Source: Candidatus Marithrix sp. (lineage in GTDB: Bacteria > Pseudomonadota > Gammaproteobacteria > Beggiatoales > Beggiatoaceae). From it: DNA of 64,000 nucleotides. Below, piece after piece: positions 48,663 through 56,769 of this stretch. Numbering within the stretch: the first letter of the stretch is position 1; the number at the start of each line of letters is the position of its first letter. Where the stretch lies: contig JADGDS010000004.1 in assembly GCA_016744775.1 (NCBI GenBank), forward strand, positions 243,667-307,666, written 5' to 3'. A program made the position numbers and the translations under genes. The notes beneath the pieces are model-generated. The model was not told where the DNA came from, did no database searches, and saw only the letters and a program-made list of their open reading frames with translations.

Positions 48663-50759
48663 TTAATTCCAATTTCCAATTAATAAAAAACCTGCCCAGT
48701 AATATGGATGTTTGTATTGATTATGAGTCATTAAAGTTGTTTGTGCTTTAGCAAATGATAAAGCTTTAGAAATATAAGCATTATTACAAATTTGTCTATA
48801 AAAAGCTGTCATTAATTTACTAGTTGAGGTTTCGCTAACTTGCCATAGACTTGCAATTGCGCTTCTTGCACCGGCTTTGATCGCAATTCCTGCTAATCCT
48901 AATGCTGCTTGTGTATCACCTACTGCTGTTTCACAGGCACTGAGAATTAATAGTTCTACTGGTTGATCATTGTTTAATTTAATTAATTGTTCCAATTGAT
49001 TTAGGTTCAGTTTTTTATCATATGTTAGTAAAAAACTTAAGTTTGTATTGGGTTCAAATTTTCCGTGTGTTGCAAAATAGACGATTTTATAATCTTTTTT
49101 GTTGAGCTGGTTGTGAATATTTCTGGCGGTAAATATTTTATTGGTTAGGGATGTGTATGGAATATTTGGACAAAGCTGTTGTTTTTCTATGGCTTTAATT
49201 GTGTTTAAAGCATTGGGTAAGGGTGAAAATCCTTGTACTGATTTAGATAATCCTGCCATTAGCATGTTGATATTTTTTAGTTTTAGTTTGTTGGGAGTCT
49301 CTGTTAGGGTTAATCCCGGTGTTATTGCAAGGGCGTATTTAGAGATTAAGAAATTGGTGCCATCATGTAAGGCGGCAAATGGAATGGTACGTAATAATTT
49401 GTCTGGAACTATAATTAGGGTTGTTATGTGGTGTTTTTTTAGTTCTGATACTGTTTTTTTAATGAGTATGTCATATAATGTTTGTGCATTAATTAGTAAT
49501 CTACGATAGTTGCTATTAGGGTTTCTTAATTGTTCTTGGAAGTTATTAACTAGTTGACGTAGCTGGGTTTGGTTTGCTTGGGGAGTTGTGATTGTAAATT
49601 GTTGTATTTTTTTATCTGAAAAATTTAGTAATAATTCTACTCTATCTCGAAATATCATTGGATATAATACTGCTGTGTTTTTATCTATGCTTATGGTTTT
49701 GGTTTTTAGTGTGGTAACACAGTCGTCTTTGAAGTGATTTTCTAATTCTACGGTTTTTAATAGTTCTAGTATTTGTCTGGCTTTGAATAGTGCCGCTTGA
49801 CGCTTATTAGGATTGCGACGCGCATATTGTAACCATAAATCTGCTAAGTCAAAATAAACAGCATCGGTATTTTCATATGGTAGTTGTGGTGGATTTCGAG
49901 AGCCTCTTAATATTGCTTGACGTATGCTTTGTAGGTGTTTTACTGTTTGTTGGTATGCTTTAATCGCGCCGATTAAGTCGTTTTGTTTGTTACGTAATCT
50001 TCCTAGTTGCCATTGCCATTGGTATAGCATGTCTGGTGCTGAGCCGCTTAAAAATATTGCTTGTCTGGTTAGATATTCCGCTTCTTGATATCTGTTATTT
50101 TTTTCATATAATTTTCCTAAGTATCCTTTCATATAAGCGTTAGCTGGTGCTAATTTTTTGACTGTTTGTAGTATTTTGTAGGCTTGTTCAGTTGATGTTT
50201 CTATCGCTATATAAGCTAGTTTTAGTAGTCCAAATATTTTTTCTTTACTATTTGGCAGGGCTTGCATATGTGATAATACTTGATTGAATGTAATTGCTGT
50301 ATTTGGTGGTTGTATTTGTAGAATATTAGCTAAGATTGTAGCATAAAGTACGGGTGAATTATTGGCTAATGTTAAACTTTGTTGATATATTTTAATAGCG
50401 TCTGTATAATACCCTTGTATAGTAAGGATATTGGCTTGATAATTTAATGCTGTTGCGCAGGCAAGTGGTTGTGAAATCTTACAGGCTAAATTAAGACTTT
50501 GGATTGAGTAATGTTTGGCTTTATCTAGTTGACGATGTAATAAATACCAGTCACTAATACTTGCTAATACTAATGATTGATTTAGTTTATTGTTTGTGTG
50601 TTTTAAGGCTTGTTGAAGAATAGTAAAACTTTTGTCAGCTAAACCTTGTGATTGATAAGTTTTTGCTAGTTTTAGTAAAGTTTTTATTTCTGTTGAATTA
50701 TCAGCATTTACTGTTAAACTTATAAAGCAGAGGTGCAGTATAAAAATTTTTTGATACAT
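48663..50759 (-). CDS. Exported TPR-CHAT caspase-like peptidase
   Basis: A 698-residue protein with a signal peptide (MYQKIFILHLCFISLTVNA), tetratricopeptide-like helical repeats from about 25 to 330, and a C-terminal CHAT domain (about 410-698). The catalytic dyad is visible: His565 in YFATHGKFEP and Cys609 in ILSACETAVG; the AGARSAIASLWQV and YKHPYYWAGFLLIGNW end motifs are also typical. CHAT proteases cleave proteins after repeat-mediated recognition; some act in type III-E CRISPR or in cell death, and many in filamentous bacteria are secreted. It is followed after 1 nt by the vWA-like gene. The start is 91 bp from the divergent acs. Confidence 0.85.
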   Translation of the reverse strand: MYQKIFILHLCFISLTVNADNSTEIKTLLKLAKTYQSQGLADKSFTILQQALKHTNNKLNQSLVLASISDWYLLHRQLDKAKHYSIQSLNLACKISQPLACATALNYQANILTIQGYYTDAIKIYQQSLTLANNSPVLYATILANILQIQPPNTAITFNQVLSHMQALPNSKEKIFGLLKLAYIAIETSTEQAYKILQTVKKLAPANAYMKGYLGKLYEKNNRYQEAEYLTRQAIFLSGSAPDMLYQWQWQLGRLRNKQNDLIGAIKAYQQTVKHLQSIRQAILRGSRNPPQLPYENTDAVYFDLADLWLQYARRNPNKRQAALFKARQILELLKTVELENHFKDDCVTTLKTKTISIDKNTAVLYPMIFRDRVELLLNFSDKKIQQFTITTPQANQTQLRQLVNNFQEQLRNPNSNYRRLLINAQTLYDILIKKTVSELKKHHITTLIIVPDKLLRTIPFAALHDGTNFLISKYALAITPGLTLTETPNKLKLKNINMLMAGLSKSVQGFSPLPNALNTIKAIEKQQLCPNIPYTSLTNKIFTARNIHNQLNKKDYKIVYFATHGKFEPNTNLSFLLTYDKKLNLNQLEQLIKLNNDQPVELLILSACETAVGDTQAALGLAGIAIKAGARSAIASLWQVSETSTSKLMTAFYRQICNNAYISKALSFAKAQTTLMTHNQYKHPYYWAGFLLIGNWN

Positions 50760-50850
50760 GTAAAAATATACTATATAATGTTATAATTAGAATAATTATT
50801 GCATATACTAATTGCTTTGTGTGAGCTTTTAATTAAAGGAGAAAAATAAA

Positions 50851-52752
50851 ATGTCAAACGTCTATGACGTTTCACCTGAAGTCGCTGCAATGGCACATAT
50901 TTCTGATGAAAAATATCAGGAAATGTATGCACAATCAATATCTGATCCAGAAGCTTTTTGGGCAGAACAAGCTAAAACTTTTTTGACTTGGTTTAAAGAA
51001 TGGGATCAAGTTGAAGATTGTAATTTCAATGAAGGAAAAATTCGTTGGTTTGAAGGGGCGAAATTAAATGTTTCTTATAATTGCTTAGATCGTCATCTGG
51101 AAACGCGGGGTGATCAGGTTGCTATTATATGGGAGGGTGATGATCCTTCAGTAGATGAAAAGATTACTTATCGTGATTTACACGAAAGAGTTTGCAGATT
51201 AGCTAATGTTTTGAAACAACATGGGGTTAAGAAGGGGGATCGAGTTTGTATTTATTTGCCGATGATTCCTGAAGCGGCTGTGGCAATGTTGGCGTGTAGT
51301 CGTATTGGTGCTGTTCATTCTGTGGTATTTGGTGGTTTTTCTCCAGAGGCTTTGAAGGATCGTATTTTAGATTCTGGTTGTGAAGTTGTCATAACTGCTG
51401 ATGAAGGTAAACGCGGTGGGCGTGGTGTTCCTCTAAAAGCTAATGTTGATAAAGCTTTAAATGATTGTCCAGATGTTAGTTCTGTTATTGTGGTTGAAAA
51501 TACTGGTTCTCATGATGCTTGGAAAGATGGTCGTGATGTTTGGTATCATGAACAAATAGAAGCAGTTTCTGCTGATTGCCCTCCTGAAGAAATGGATGCG
51601 GAAGATCCATTATTTATTCTTTATACTTCTGGTTCTACTGGTAAACCTAAAGGTGTTTTACATACAACCGGTGGTTATCTCCTCTACGCTGCTATTACTC
51701 ATAAGTATATTTTTGATTATCACGATGATGATGTCTATTGGTGTACTGCTGATGTCGGTTGGATTACTGGTCATTCTTATATTGTTTATGGTCCATTAGC
51801 TAATGCTGCTACTACTTTAATGTTTGAGGGTGTTCCTACTTATCCTGATGCGAGCCGTTTTTGGCAGGTTGTTGATAAGCATCAAGTGAGTATTTTCTAT
51901 ACTGCTCCTACTGCGATTCGTGCTTTGATGAGTAAGGGTAATGATTTTGTTACAGCTACTAGTCGTAAGAGTTTACGCTTGTTAGGTAGTGTGGGAGAAC
52001 CTATTAATCCTGAAGCTTGGGAGTGGTATTATAATGTGGTTGGTGATGGGCGTTGTCCAATTGTTGATACTTGGTGGCAAACTGAAACGGGTGGTATTTT
52101 AATTAGTCCTTTACCGGGGGCTACTAAGTTAAAACCGGGTTCTGCAACTCGTCCGTTTTTTGGGATTCAACCGGATCTTGTAGATGGTCATTTAATTATT
52201 ACTCATTCTTGGCCCGGTCAAATGCGTACTATTTTTGGTGATCATCAACGTTTTATAGATACTTATTTCTCAACTTATCCGGGTAATTATTTTAGTGGCG
52301 ATGGGGCACGTCGTGATGAAGATGGTTATTATTGGATTACTGGGCGTGTCGATGATGTTATCAATGTTTCTGGGCATCGTATGGGTACTGCTGAAGTAGA
52401 AAGTGCTTTGGTGTTACATGAAGCGGTGGCAGAAGCGGCAGTTGTGGGTTATCCTCATGATATTAAGGGTCAGGGTATTTATGCTTATGTGACTTTAATG
52501 GCTGATCAGGAGCCAAGTGATGAGTTACGTAAAGATTTAGTGAAGCAGGTACGTAAGGAAATTGGACCGATAGCTGCTCCAGATGTAATTCAATGGGCAC
52601 CGGGTTTACCTAAAACTCGTTCTGGTAAAATTATGCGTCGTATTTTGCGTAAAATTGCTGCTAATGAAATTGATAATTTAGGTGATACTTCTACTTTAGC
52701 TGATCCTAGTGTAGTTGATGATTTAATTGCTAATCGCGCTGCTAATAATTAA
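50851..52752 (+). CDS. acs: Acetyl-CoA synthetase
   Basis: A 633-residue AMP-forming acyl-CoA synthetase of the Acs subfamily. It has the P-loop-like [14 protein letters not shown] near 256-269, the substrate pocket Trp in [10 protein letters not shown] near 407-416, the hinge [20 protein letters not shown] near 512-531, and the acetylatable Lys in [16 protein letters not shown] near 592-607. It activates acetate to acetyl-CoA in the cytoplasm. A strong AAAGGAGAAA precedes the ATG. Length is close to the usual 650. A long palindrome follows the stop. Confidence 0.97.
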   Translation: MSNVYDVSPEVAAMAHISDEKYQEMYAQSISDPEAFWAEQAKTFLTWFKEWDQVEDCNFNEGKIRWFEGAKLNVSYNCLDRHLETRGDQVAIIWEGDDPSVDEKITYRDLHERVCRLANVLKQHGVKKGDRVCIYLPMIPEAAVAMLACSRIGAVHSVVFGGFSPEALKDRILDSGCEVVITADEGKRGGRGVPLKANVDKALNDCPDVSSVIVVENTGSHDAWKDGRDVWYHEQIEAVSADCPPEEMDAEDPLFILYTSGSTGKPKGVLHTTGGYLLYAAITHKYIFDYHDDDVYWCTADVGWITGHSYIVYGPLANAATTLMFEGVPTYPDASRFWQVVDKHQVSIFYTAPTAIRALMSKGNDFVTATSRKSLRLLGSVGEPINPEAWEWYYNVVGDGRCPIVDTWWQTETGGILISPLPGATKLKPGSATRPFFGIQPDLVDGHLIITHSWPGQMRTIFGDHQRFIDTYFSTYPGNYFSGDGARRDEDGYYWITGRVDDVINVSGHRMGTAEVESALVLHEAVAEAAVVGYPHDIKGQGIYAYVTLMADQEPSDELRKDLVKQVRKEIGPIAAPDVIQWAPGLPKTRSGKIMRRILRKIAANEIDNLGDTSTLADPSVVDDLIANRAANN

Positions 52753-52804
52753 TAATTTTTTCTTTTCTCTCTCCGTGAAACACTGCGATTAAGTTAATAA
52801 ACTT

Positions 52805-52882
52805 TGTAGGGTGGGTAGAGCGGAGCGAAACCCACCATGTCATTGATAACGGTGGGTTTCGCTTCGCTCTACCCACCCTACA
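52805..52882. repeat. 32-bp inverted repeat between acs and relA
   Basis: Arms at 52805-52836 and 52851-52882 (beginning TGTAGGGTGGGTAGAGCG) are reverse complements with one mismatch and a 14-nt loop. They are GC-rich against an AT-rich background. I have seen very similar palindromes in cyanobacterial and Beggiatoa-like genomes, where they occur as dispersed intergenic elements. It may also act as the acs terminator. Confidence 0.85.
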
Positions 52883-52939
52883 TGACAGTGATATGACAGT
52901 GTCTCAGTTAAGGAGAGCTTAGATGTTGGTAAACTCCCT

Positions 52940-54850
52940 ATGGTTGATACAACAAATCCCATCTTAAAAGACTGCACACATGATAATTCAAAACTCAGAA
53001 CATGGGTCAAAAGTATTACTAAAGACTCTCTCGAACAACGAGCTATTTTAAATGCTTGTAATTGGGCGCAAAAAATTCATAAGTCAGATATTGATCATCT
53101 AATTAAAGTTACAGATATTTTAGCTCAATTAGGTATGAATACTGAAGTGTTAATTGCTGGTATTTTGCATGAGATAGTAGAAAAACAACCAAAATTAATT
53201 AATGAAATTGAAAAACGTTTTGGTAGTAAGGTTCGCGATTTAGTTGATGGTGTTGCTAAAATGAGGTTTATTGAGGAACTCAATGATAATGCGCATAAGG
53301 TTATCAATAGTAAGTTTCAAACTGAACGTTTGCGTAAAGTGCTATTAGCTATGACTGATGATGTGCGTGTTATATTGATTAAATTGGCTGATCGTTTAGA
53401 TAATATGCGTGCTTTACGTCATCAATCAGTAGAAAAACAGCAGCGTATGGCACATGAAACTTTAGATTTATTTGCACCTCTTGCGAATAGATTAGGTATG
53501 TGGCAAATAAAATGGGAATTAGAAGATTGGTCTTTACGTTACTTAGAACCTCAAATTTATAAAAAAATTGCACATTCTTTGGATGAAAGGCGAGTTGATA
53601 GAGAAAAATATATTCAACAAGTCAGGGACAAATTATTTTTGGCATTGAATAATGCTGGTGTTGAGGCAGAAGTATCTGGTCGCCCAAAGCACATTTATAG
53701 TATATGGCGTAAAATGACGAATAAAGAGCTTGGTTTTAAAGAAGTTTTTGATGTTCGCGCTGTACGTGTTATTGTGAATACAATAGCTGAATGTTATGCA
53801 ACATTAAGTGTAGTTCATCAGCAATGGCAACCGTTGCCAAGTGAATTTGATGATTATATTAATAATCCGAAACCAAATAATTATCAATCTTTACATACAG
53901 CAGTAATTGGTCCTGATAAGAAAATTTTTGAGGTACAAATTCGTACTCATGAAATGCACCGTCATGCAGAATTTGGAGTAGCTTCACATTGGCGTTATAA
54001 GGAAGGTAATAGTGAGTATAACAATAATTTTGAACAAAGATTAGAGGGATTACGACAGATTTTACAATGGAATGATGATCATGGTGATGTTAATGATTTT
54101 CTTGAGCAGTTTAAGTCAGATTTTTTTGAAGAAAATGTTTATGTTCTGTCACCACAAGGTCAAGTTATCGATTTACCAAAAGGTTCAAAGCCATTAGATT
54201 TTGCTTATGCTTTGCATACAAAATTAGGGCATCGTTGTCATGGTGCTAAAATTAATAATAAAAGAGTACCGCTTAATTATACGCTAAAAAGTGGAGATGT
54301 AGTTCATATTCTGACTATAAAGGAAGAGAATCCACAACGTTATTGGTTGACACAAGCAGATCATTTGAGAACTACTTTTGCGCGTGAAAGTGTAAAAAAA
54401 TGGTTTAAAAAACAAGATTATAAGAAAAATATTTCAGATGGACGACAATTGTTAGATGGTTTGTTGCAAAGGTTAAATATTAATGATTGTAAAGTTGATA
54501 GTTTAGCAGAAAAATTGAATATTAATTCTGTTAATGAGTTATTCGCGGCTATTGGTAGAGGTGAGGTTTCAATAGAACGGATTGCTGAGACTTTTAAGAA
54601 TAAAATATTGTTAATACCTTATGTAAATATTGAAGTTATTGCTGATGATAAAATGGGTTTGTTAGGTGAAATCAGTAAAATGATTTCTAAAGATAAAGTT
54701 AATATTTTGGGTGTTAATAGTGAAACTGATGTAGTTAAGCATCGCGCTAATATGCAGTTTAAATTAGAAATTAATAATTTCACACAATTAAGTGCTGTTT
54801 TATTAAAAATTGAGAATTTAGATTATGTTGTAAAAGTATGGCGTAAGTAA
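52940..54850 (+). CDS. relA: (p)ppGpp synthetase RelA
   Basis: A 636-residue RelA/SpoT homologue: pseudo-hydrolase domain (about 25-190), synthetase domain (about 235-350, RPKHIYSIWRKM, FDVRAVRVI), TGS domain (about 390-450, VYVLSPQGQVIDLPKGSKPL) and C-terminal ACT domain (about 555-636). The canonical HD pair of the hydrolase reads HE in AGILHEIVEK, and the synthetase loop is the acidic E-F-D-D form of monofunctional RelA rather than the basic SpoT form. So it is likely a ribosome-linked synthetase without hydrolase activity. It is about 100 residues shorter than E. coli RelA. With dksA it implies a standard stringent response. Confidence 0.92.
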   Translation: MVDTTNPILKDCTHDNSKLRTWVKSITKDSLEQRAILNACNWAQKIHKSDIDHLIKVTDILAQLGMNTEVLIAGILHEIVEKQPKLINEIEKRFGSKVRDLVDGVAKMRFIEELNDNAHKVINSKFQTERLRKVLLAMTDDVRVILIKLADRLDNMRALRHQSVEKQQRMAHETLDLFAPLANRLGMWQIKWELEDWSLRYLEPQIYKKIAHSLDERRVDREKYIQQVRDKLFLALNNAGVEAEVSGRPKHIYSIWRKMTNKELGFKEVFDVRAVRVIVNTIAECYATLSVVHQQWQPLPSEFDDYINNPKPNNYQSLHTAVIGPDKKIFEVQIRTHEMHRHAEFGVASHWRYKEGNSEYNNNFEQRLEGLRQILQWNDDHGDVNDFLEQFKSDFFEENVYVLSPQGQVIDLPKGSKPLDFAYALHTKLGHRCHGAKINNKRVPLNYTLKSGDVVHILTIKEENPQRYWLTQADHLRTTFARESVKKWFKKQDYKKNISDGRQLLDGLLQRLNINDCKVDSLAEKLNINSVNELFAAIGRGEVSIERIAETFKNKILLIPYVNIEVIADDKMGLLGEISKMISKDKVNILGVNSETDVVKHRANMQFKLEINNFTQLSAVLLKIENLDYVVKVWRK

Positions 54851-54860
54851 GATTTTTGGA

Positions 54861-54891
54861 GACCTGACAGGTTTTAAAAACCTGTCAGGTC
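54861..54891. terminator. Palindrome shared as terminator by relA and the convergent MotA-like gene
   Basis: Arms GACCTGACAGGTTTT (54861-54875) and its perfect reverse complement (54877-54891) are separated by one base. They lie between two convergent stop codons, 10 nt from each, ideal for a bidirectional terminator. The same sequence type occurs as a dispersed palindrome in phylogenetically distant bacteria, by my recollection, so it may also be a mobile repeat. Confidence 0.7.
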
Positions 54892-54900
54892 TTGATTATT

Positions 54901-55716
54901 CTATAATGAACTTATTTTACGCATTAATAATATATGCCCATAACCATTATTATAACCTCGATTAGCAGTTTCAAAACTTAAAACAAACCAGCTAGCTTCT
55001 ATTTCATCATTAGGCGTGGATGAACAATACCAACCGGAATTAATATTCGGAAAATAGCGTTTATTTATTATGCCTTGATCCTTTACCAAAGTTTCTAATT
55101 CGTTTATTGTGGGTAGGCACCAATCGTTATAAGTCGCCAGTTGCATTTCATTAATAGCTTCAACATATTCAGTTGTATCAGTATAAGTATTTTTGCCATC
55201 TTGTAAGCCACCATCATTGGTTTTCATTTCCCACATGAAACCAGTTTCATGATCTATTATCGCTACCCATTGTCTTGCATCTTCGGCTAATATTTGCCCT
55301 TCAGTGTCTAACTTGCTAAAGCGATAGCGGCGTTGATAAATATCGGCTCTTAAATGTTTTATGTCTTCCAGTATTGCGGCTAAAGTTTGATTCACTCGCT
55401 CTAACTGGTTATTTTTAATTTTTGGTTGTGCTTGTAATACTGATAAAAAAATAGATAATCCCATACCAATAATTGACGTTATAAAGGCAAATTTCAAACC
55501 TTCTAACAAGGTAGGTACACTTGCAACAATATTGCTAGTATTAAAATTAACTAAACCTACAACAATTCCTATAAATGTTCCAAATATACCAATATTTACA
55601 ATTATTGATTGATAATCAATATGTTTTCCAGTCAAAAATGTCCAATGATCTCTGATTGCTAGCCATAACATGAAGCCAGCAAAAATCAAGATAATTATTT
55701 GATTATCTATTGCCAT
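54901..55716 (-). CDS. MotA/TolQ/ExbB-like membrane protein fused to a DUF1566 domain
   Basis: A 271-residue protein with three membrane helices (about 6-24, 38-58, 74-96). The second and third match the MotA/TolQ/ExbB proton-channel core (GIFGTFIGIVVGLVNF; GLKFAFITSIIGMGLSIFLS). A helical linker (about 97-135) leads to a DUF1566/Lcl_C domain (about 145-271) with its hallmarks GFMWEMKTNDGG, YNDWCLPTINELETL and GWYCSSTP. By family topology the C-terminal part should be cytoplasmic, although DUF1566 is often found in exported proteins. It overlaps the upstream OmpA/MotB-like gene by 10 nt, so the two surely work together as a stator-like pair. The driven process is unknown. Confidence 0.75.
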   Translation of the reverse strand: MAIDNQIIILIFAGFMLWLAIRDHWTFLTGKHIDYQSIIVNIGIFGTFIGIVVGLVNFNTSNIVASVPTLLEGLKFAFITSIIGMGLSIFLSVLQAQPKIKNNQLERVNQTLAAILEDIKHLRADIYQRRYRFSKLDTEGQILAEDARQWVAIIDHETGFMWEMKTNDGGLQDGKNTYTDTTEYVEAINEMQLATYNDWCLPTINELETLVKDQGIINKRYFPNINSGWYCSSTPNDEIEASWFVLSFETANRGYNNGYGHILLMRKISSL

Positions 55717-56408
55717 TCTGCAAACTCCCTTTGAGATTCTTTTAAAATTTGATTTAACTTTTCTTCGGCTTTACTGACAATTTTAAATTCAACGCGGCGC
55801 GATTTGTCAGCATTTTCTGAACCATCTGTATTAAATATACGTTTAGAAAAGGATAAGCCATTGGCTTTTAATACTTGTTGCAACCAATTTCGTTGTTGTG
55901 TTTGATTGGCAAATAATGAATAACAGTATTTTAATGTAGATAAAGCGCGTTGTTGTGATAATTCCATATTATTTATATAACGAATATTAATATTTTGGCT
56001 ATTCAGCCAATCACTTGATGTATGTCCTTCTATTTGAATGGCTTTAACTTCATTATTATACTTTTGTATAATTTTTATATAACGCGGAAAAAAGATTTTT
56101 AATATAGCTTTAAATTTGAAGCTTAATTGACTTTTACCAGTTTCAAATAACACATTAGGCGATTTAAAGCGTATAGTATTATCCTTTAAAATTTCGGCAT
56201 TCCAATTTTTTAAATCTGATTTAAATTCTATGGATAAATCATGATGCAAATTTTTACGAGCTTGTTCCGAAATTGAGGCTATTTTAGTCATAGCGTCATT
56301 TTGACGTTGCACATTAATCATAAAAGCAATAGCAATAAATAAAAAGATCATCATCAAACCTGACATTAAATCAGCTATACTTAGGTATTGTCTATTCATA
56401 TTCTCCAA
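55707..56408 (-). CDS. MotB/ZorB-like OmpA-family partner protein
   Basis: A 233-residue protein with one N-terminal membrane helix carrying a conserved Asp (SIADLMSGLMMIFLFIAIAF, Asp13), as in MotB, TolR and ZorB where this residue carries protons. A coiled segment (about 35-65) and an OmpA-like peptidoglycan-binding domain (about 85-215) follow, with IQIEGHTSSDW, LSQQRALSTLKYC and KSRRVEFKIV; the usual Asp after GHT is replaced by Ser. It should be a stator B subunit anchored to peptidoglycan. The gene precedes and overlaps its MotA-like partner. It begins 361 bp from the divergent MACPF-like gene. Confidence 0.8.
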   Translation of the reverse strand: MENMNRQYLSIADLMSGLMMIFLFIAIAFMINVQRQNDAMTKIASISEQARKNLHHDLSIEFKSDLKNWNAEILKDNTIRFKSPNVLFETGKSQLSFKFKAILKIFFPRYIKIIQKYNNEVKAIQIEGHTSSDWLNSQNINIRYINNMELSQQRALSTLKYCYSLFANQTQQRNWLQQVLKANGLSFSKRIFNTDGSENADKSRRVEFKIVSKAEEKLNQILKESQREFAEWQ

Positions 56409-56596
56409 ATAAATTTATAAATATACCATGACATTTGGAAAAATTGGAAGACGTATTTCTTCGATAATTGGATCTTGGTACATTTTATCTTTCCTCAGAG
56501 TTCTTCTGGTGAACATAATATCGGACTTATAAATCCATTATTTTCAATGATTCTGGTAATTTTGGCTCTCATTGATGCGTTATTATTTATGTATTA

Positions 56597-56681
56597 TGTA
56601 GGTTGGGCTGACGAAAGGAAGCCCAACACAACACAATTATTCCACGATTCGTTGGGCTTCCTTTCGTCAGCCCAACCTACA
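56597..56681. repeat. Perfect 31-bp inverted repeat upstream of the MotB-like and MACPF-like genes
   Basis: Arms at 56597-56627 and 56651-56681 (beginning TGTAGGTTGGGCTGACG) are perfect over 31 nt with a 23-nt loop. They share the TGTAGG ends and general design of the repeat at 52805. A short flanking motif at 56683-56697 recurs at 35598. The element sits in the 361-bp divergent intergenic region (56409-56769), which otherwise holds only presumed promoters; I see no gene there. Confidence 0.9.
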
Positions 56682-56734
56682 GTGCGTAACATGAGTTAAT
56701 ATAACAAAATTTAGGTGTTTTAGTTGGTATGATG

Positions 56735-56740
56735 TATAAT
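56735..56740 (+). promoter_or_regulatory. Candidate -10 element of the first MACPF-like gene
   Basis: TATAAT lies 30 nt before the ATG, and the block from here to the start codon (including AAGGA at 56756-56760) is repeated almost unchanged before the second copy at 60682. No clear -35 is seen at normal spacing. Conservation between the copies supports a regulatory role, though it may just reflect the duplication. Confidence 0.4.
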
Positions 56741-56769
56741 TAAAAAATTTTAAGCAAGGATAAAAACCC

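Noticed and set aside
48663..50759. Type III-E CRISPR-associated CHAT protease (craspase-like)
   Set aside because: The protein has a signal peptide and there is no cas gene or CRISPR array nearby.
54901..56408. A complete Zorya anti-phage system
   Set aside because: Only ZorA/ZorB-like proteins are present; no ZorC, helicase-like ZorD or ZorE is encoded nearby.
56475..56699. A 74-codon plus-strand ORF in the divergent spacer
   Set aside because: It is largely made of the 31-bp inverted repeat, so its translation is a by-product of the palindrome.
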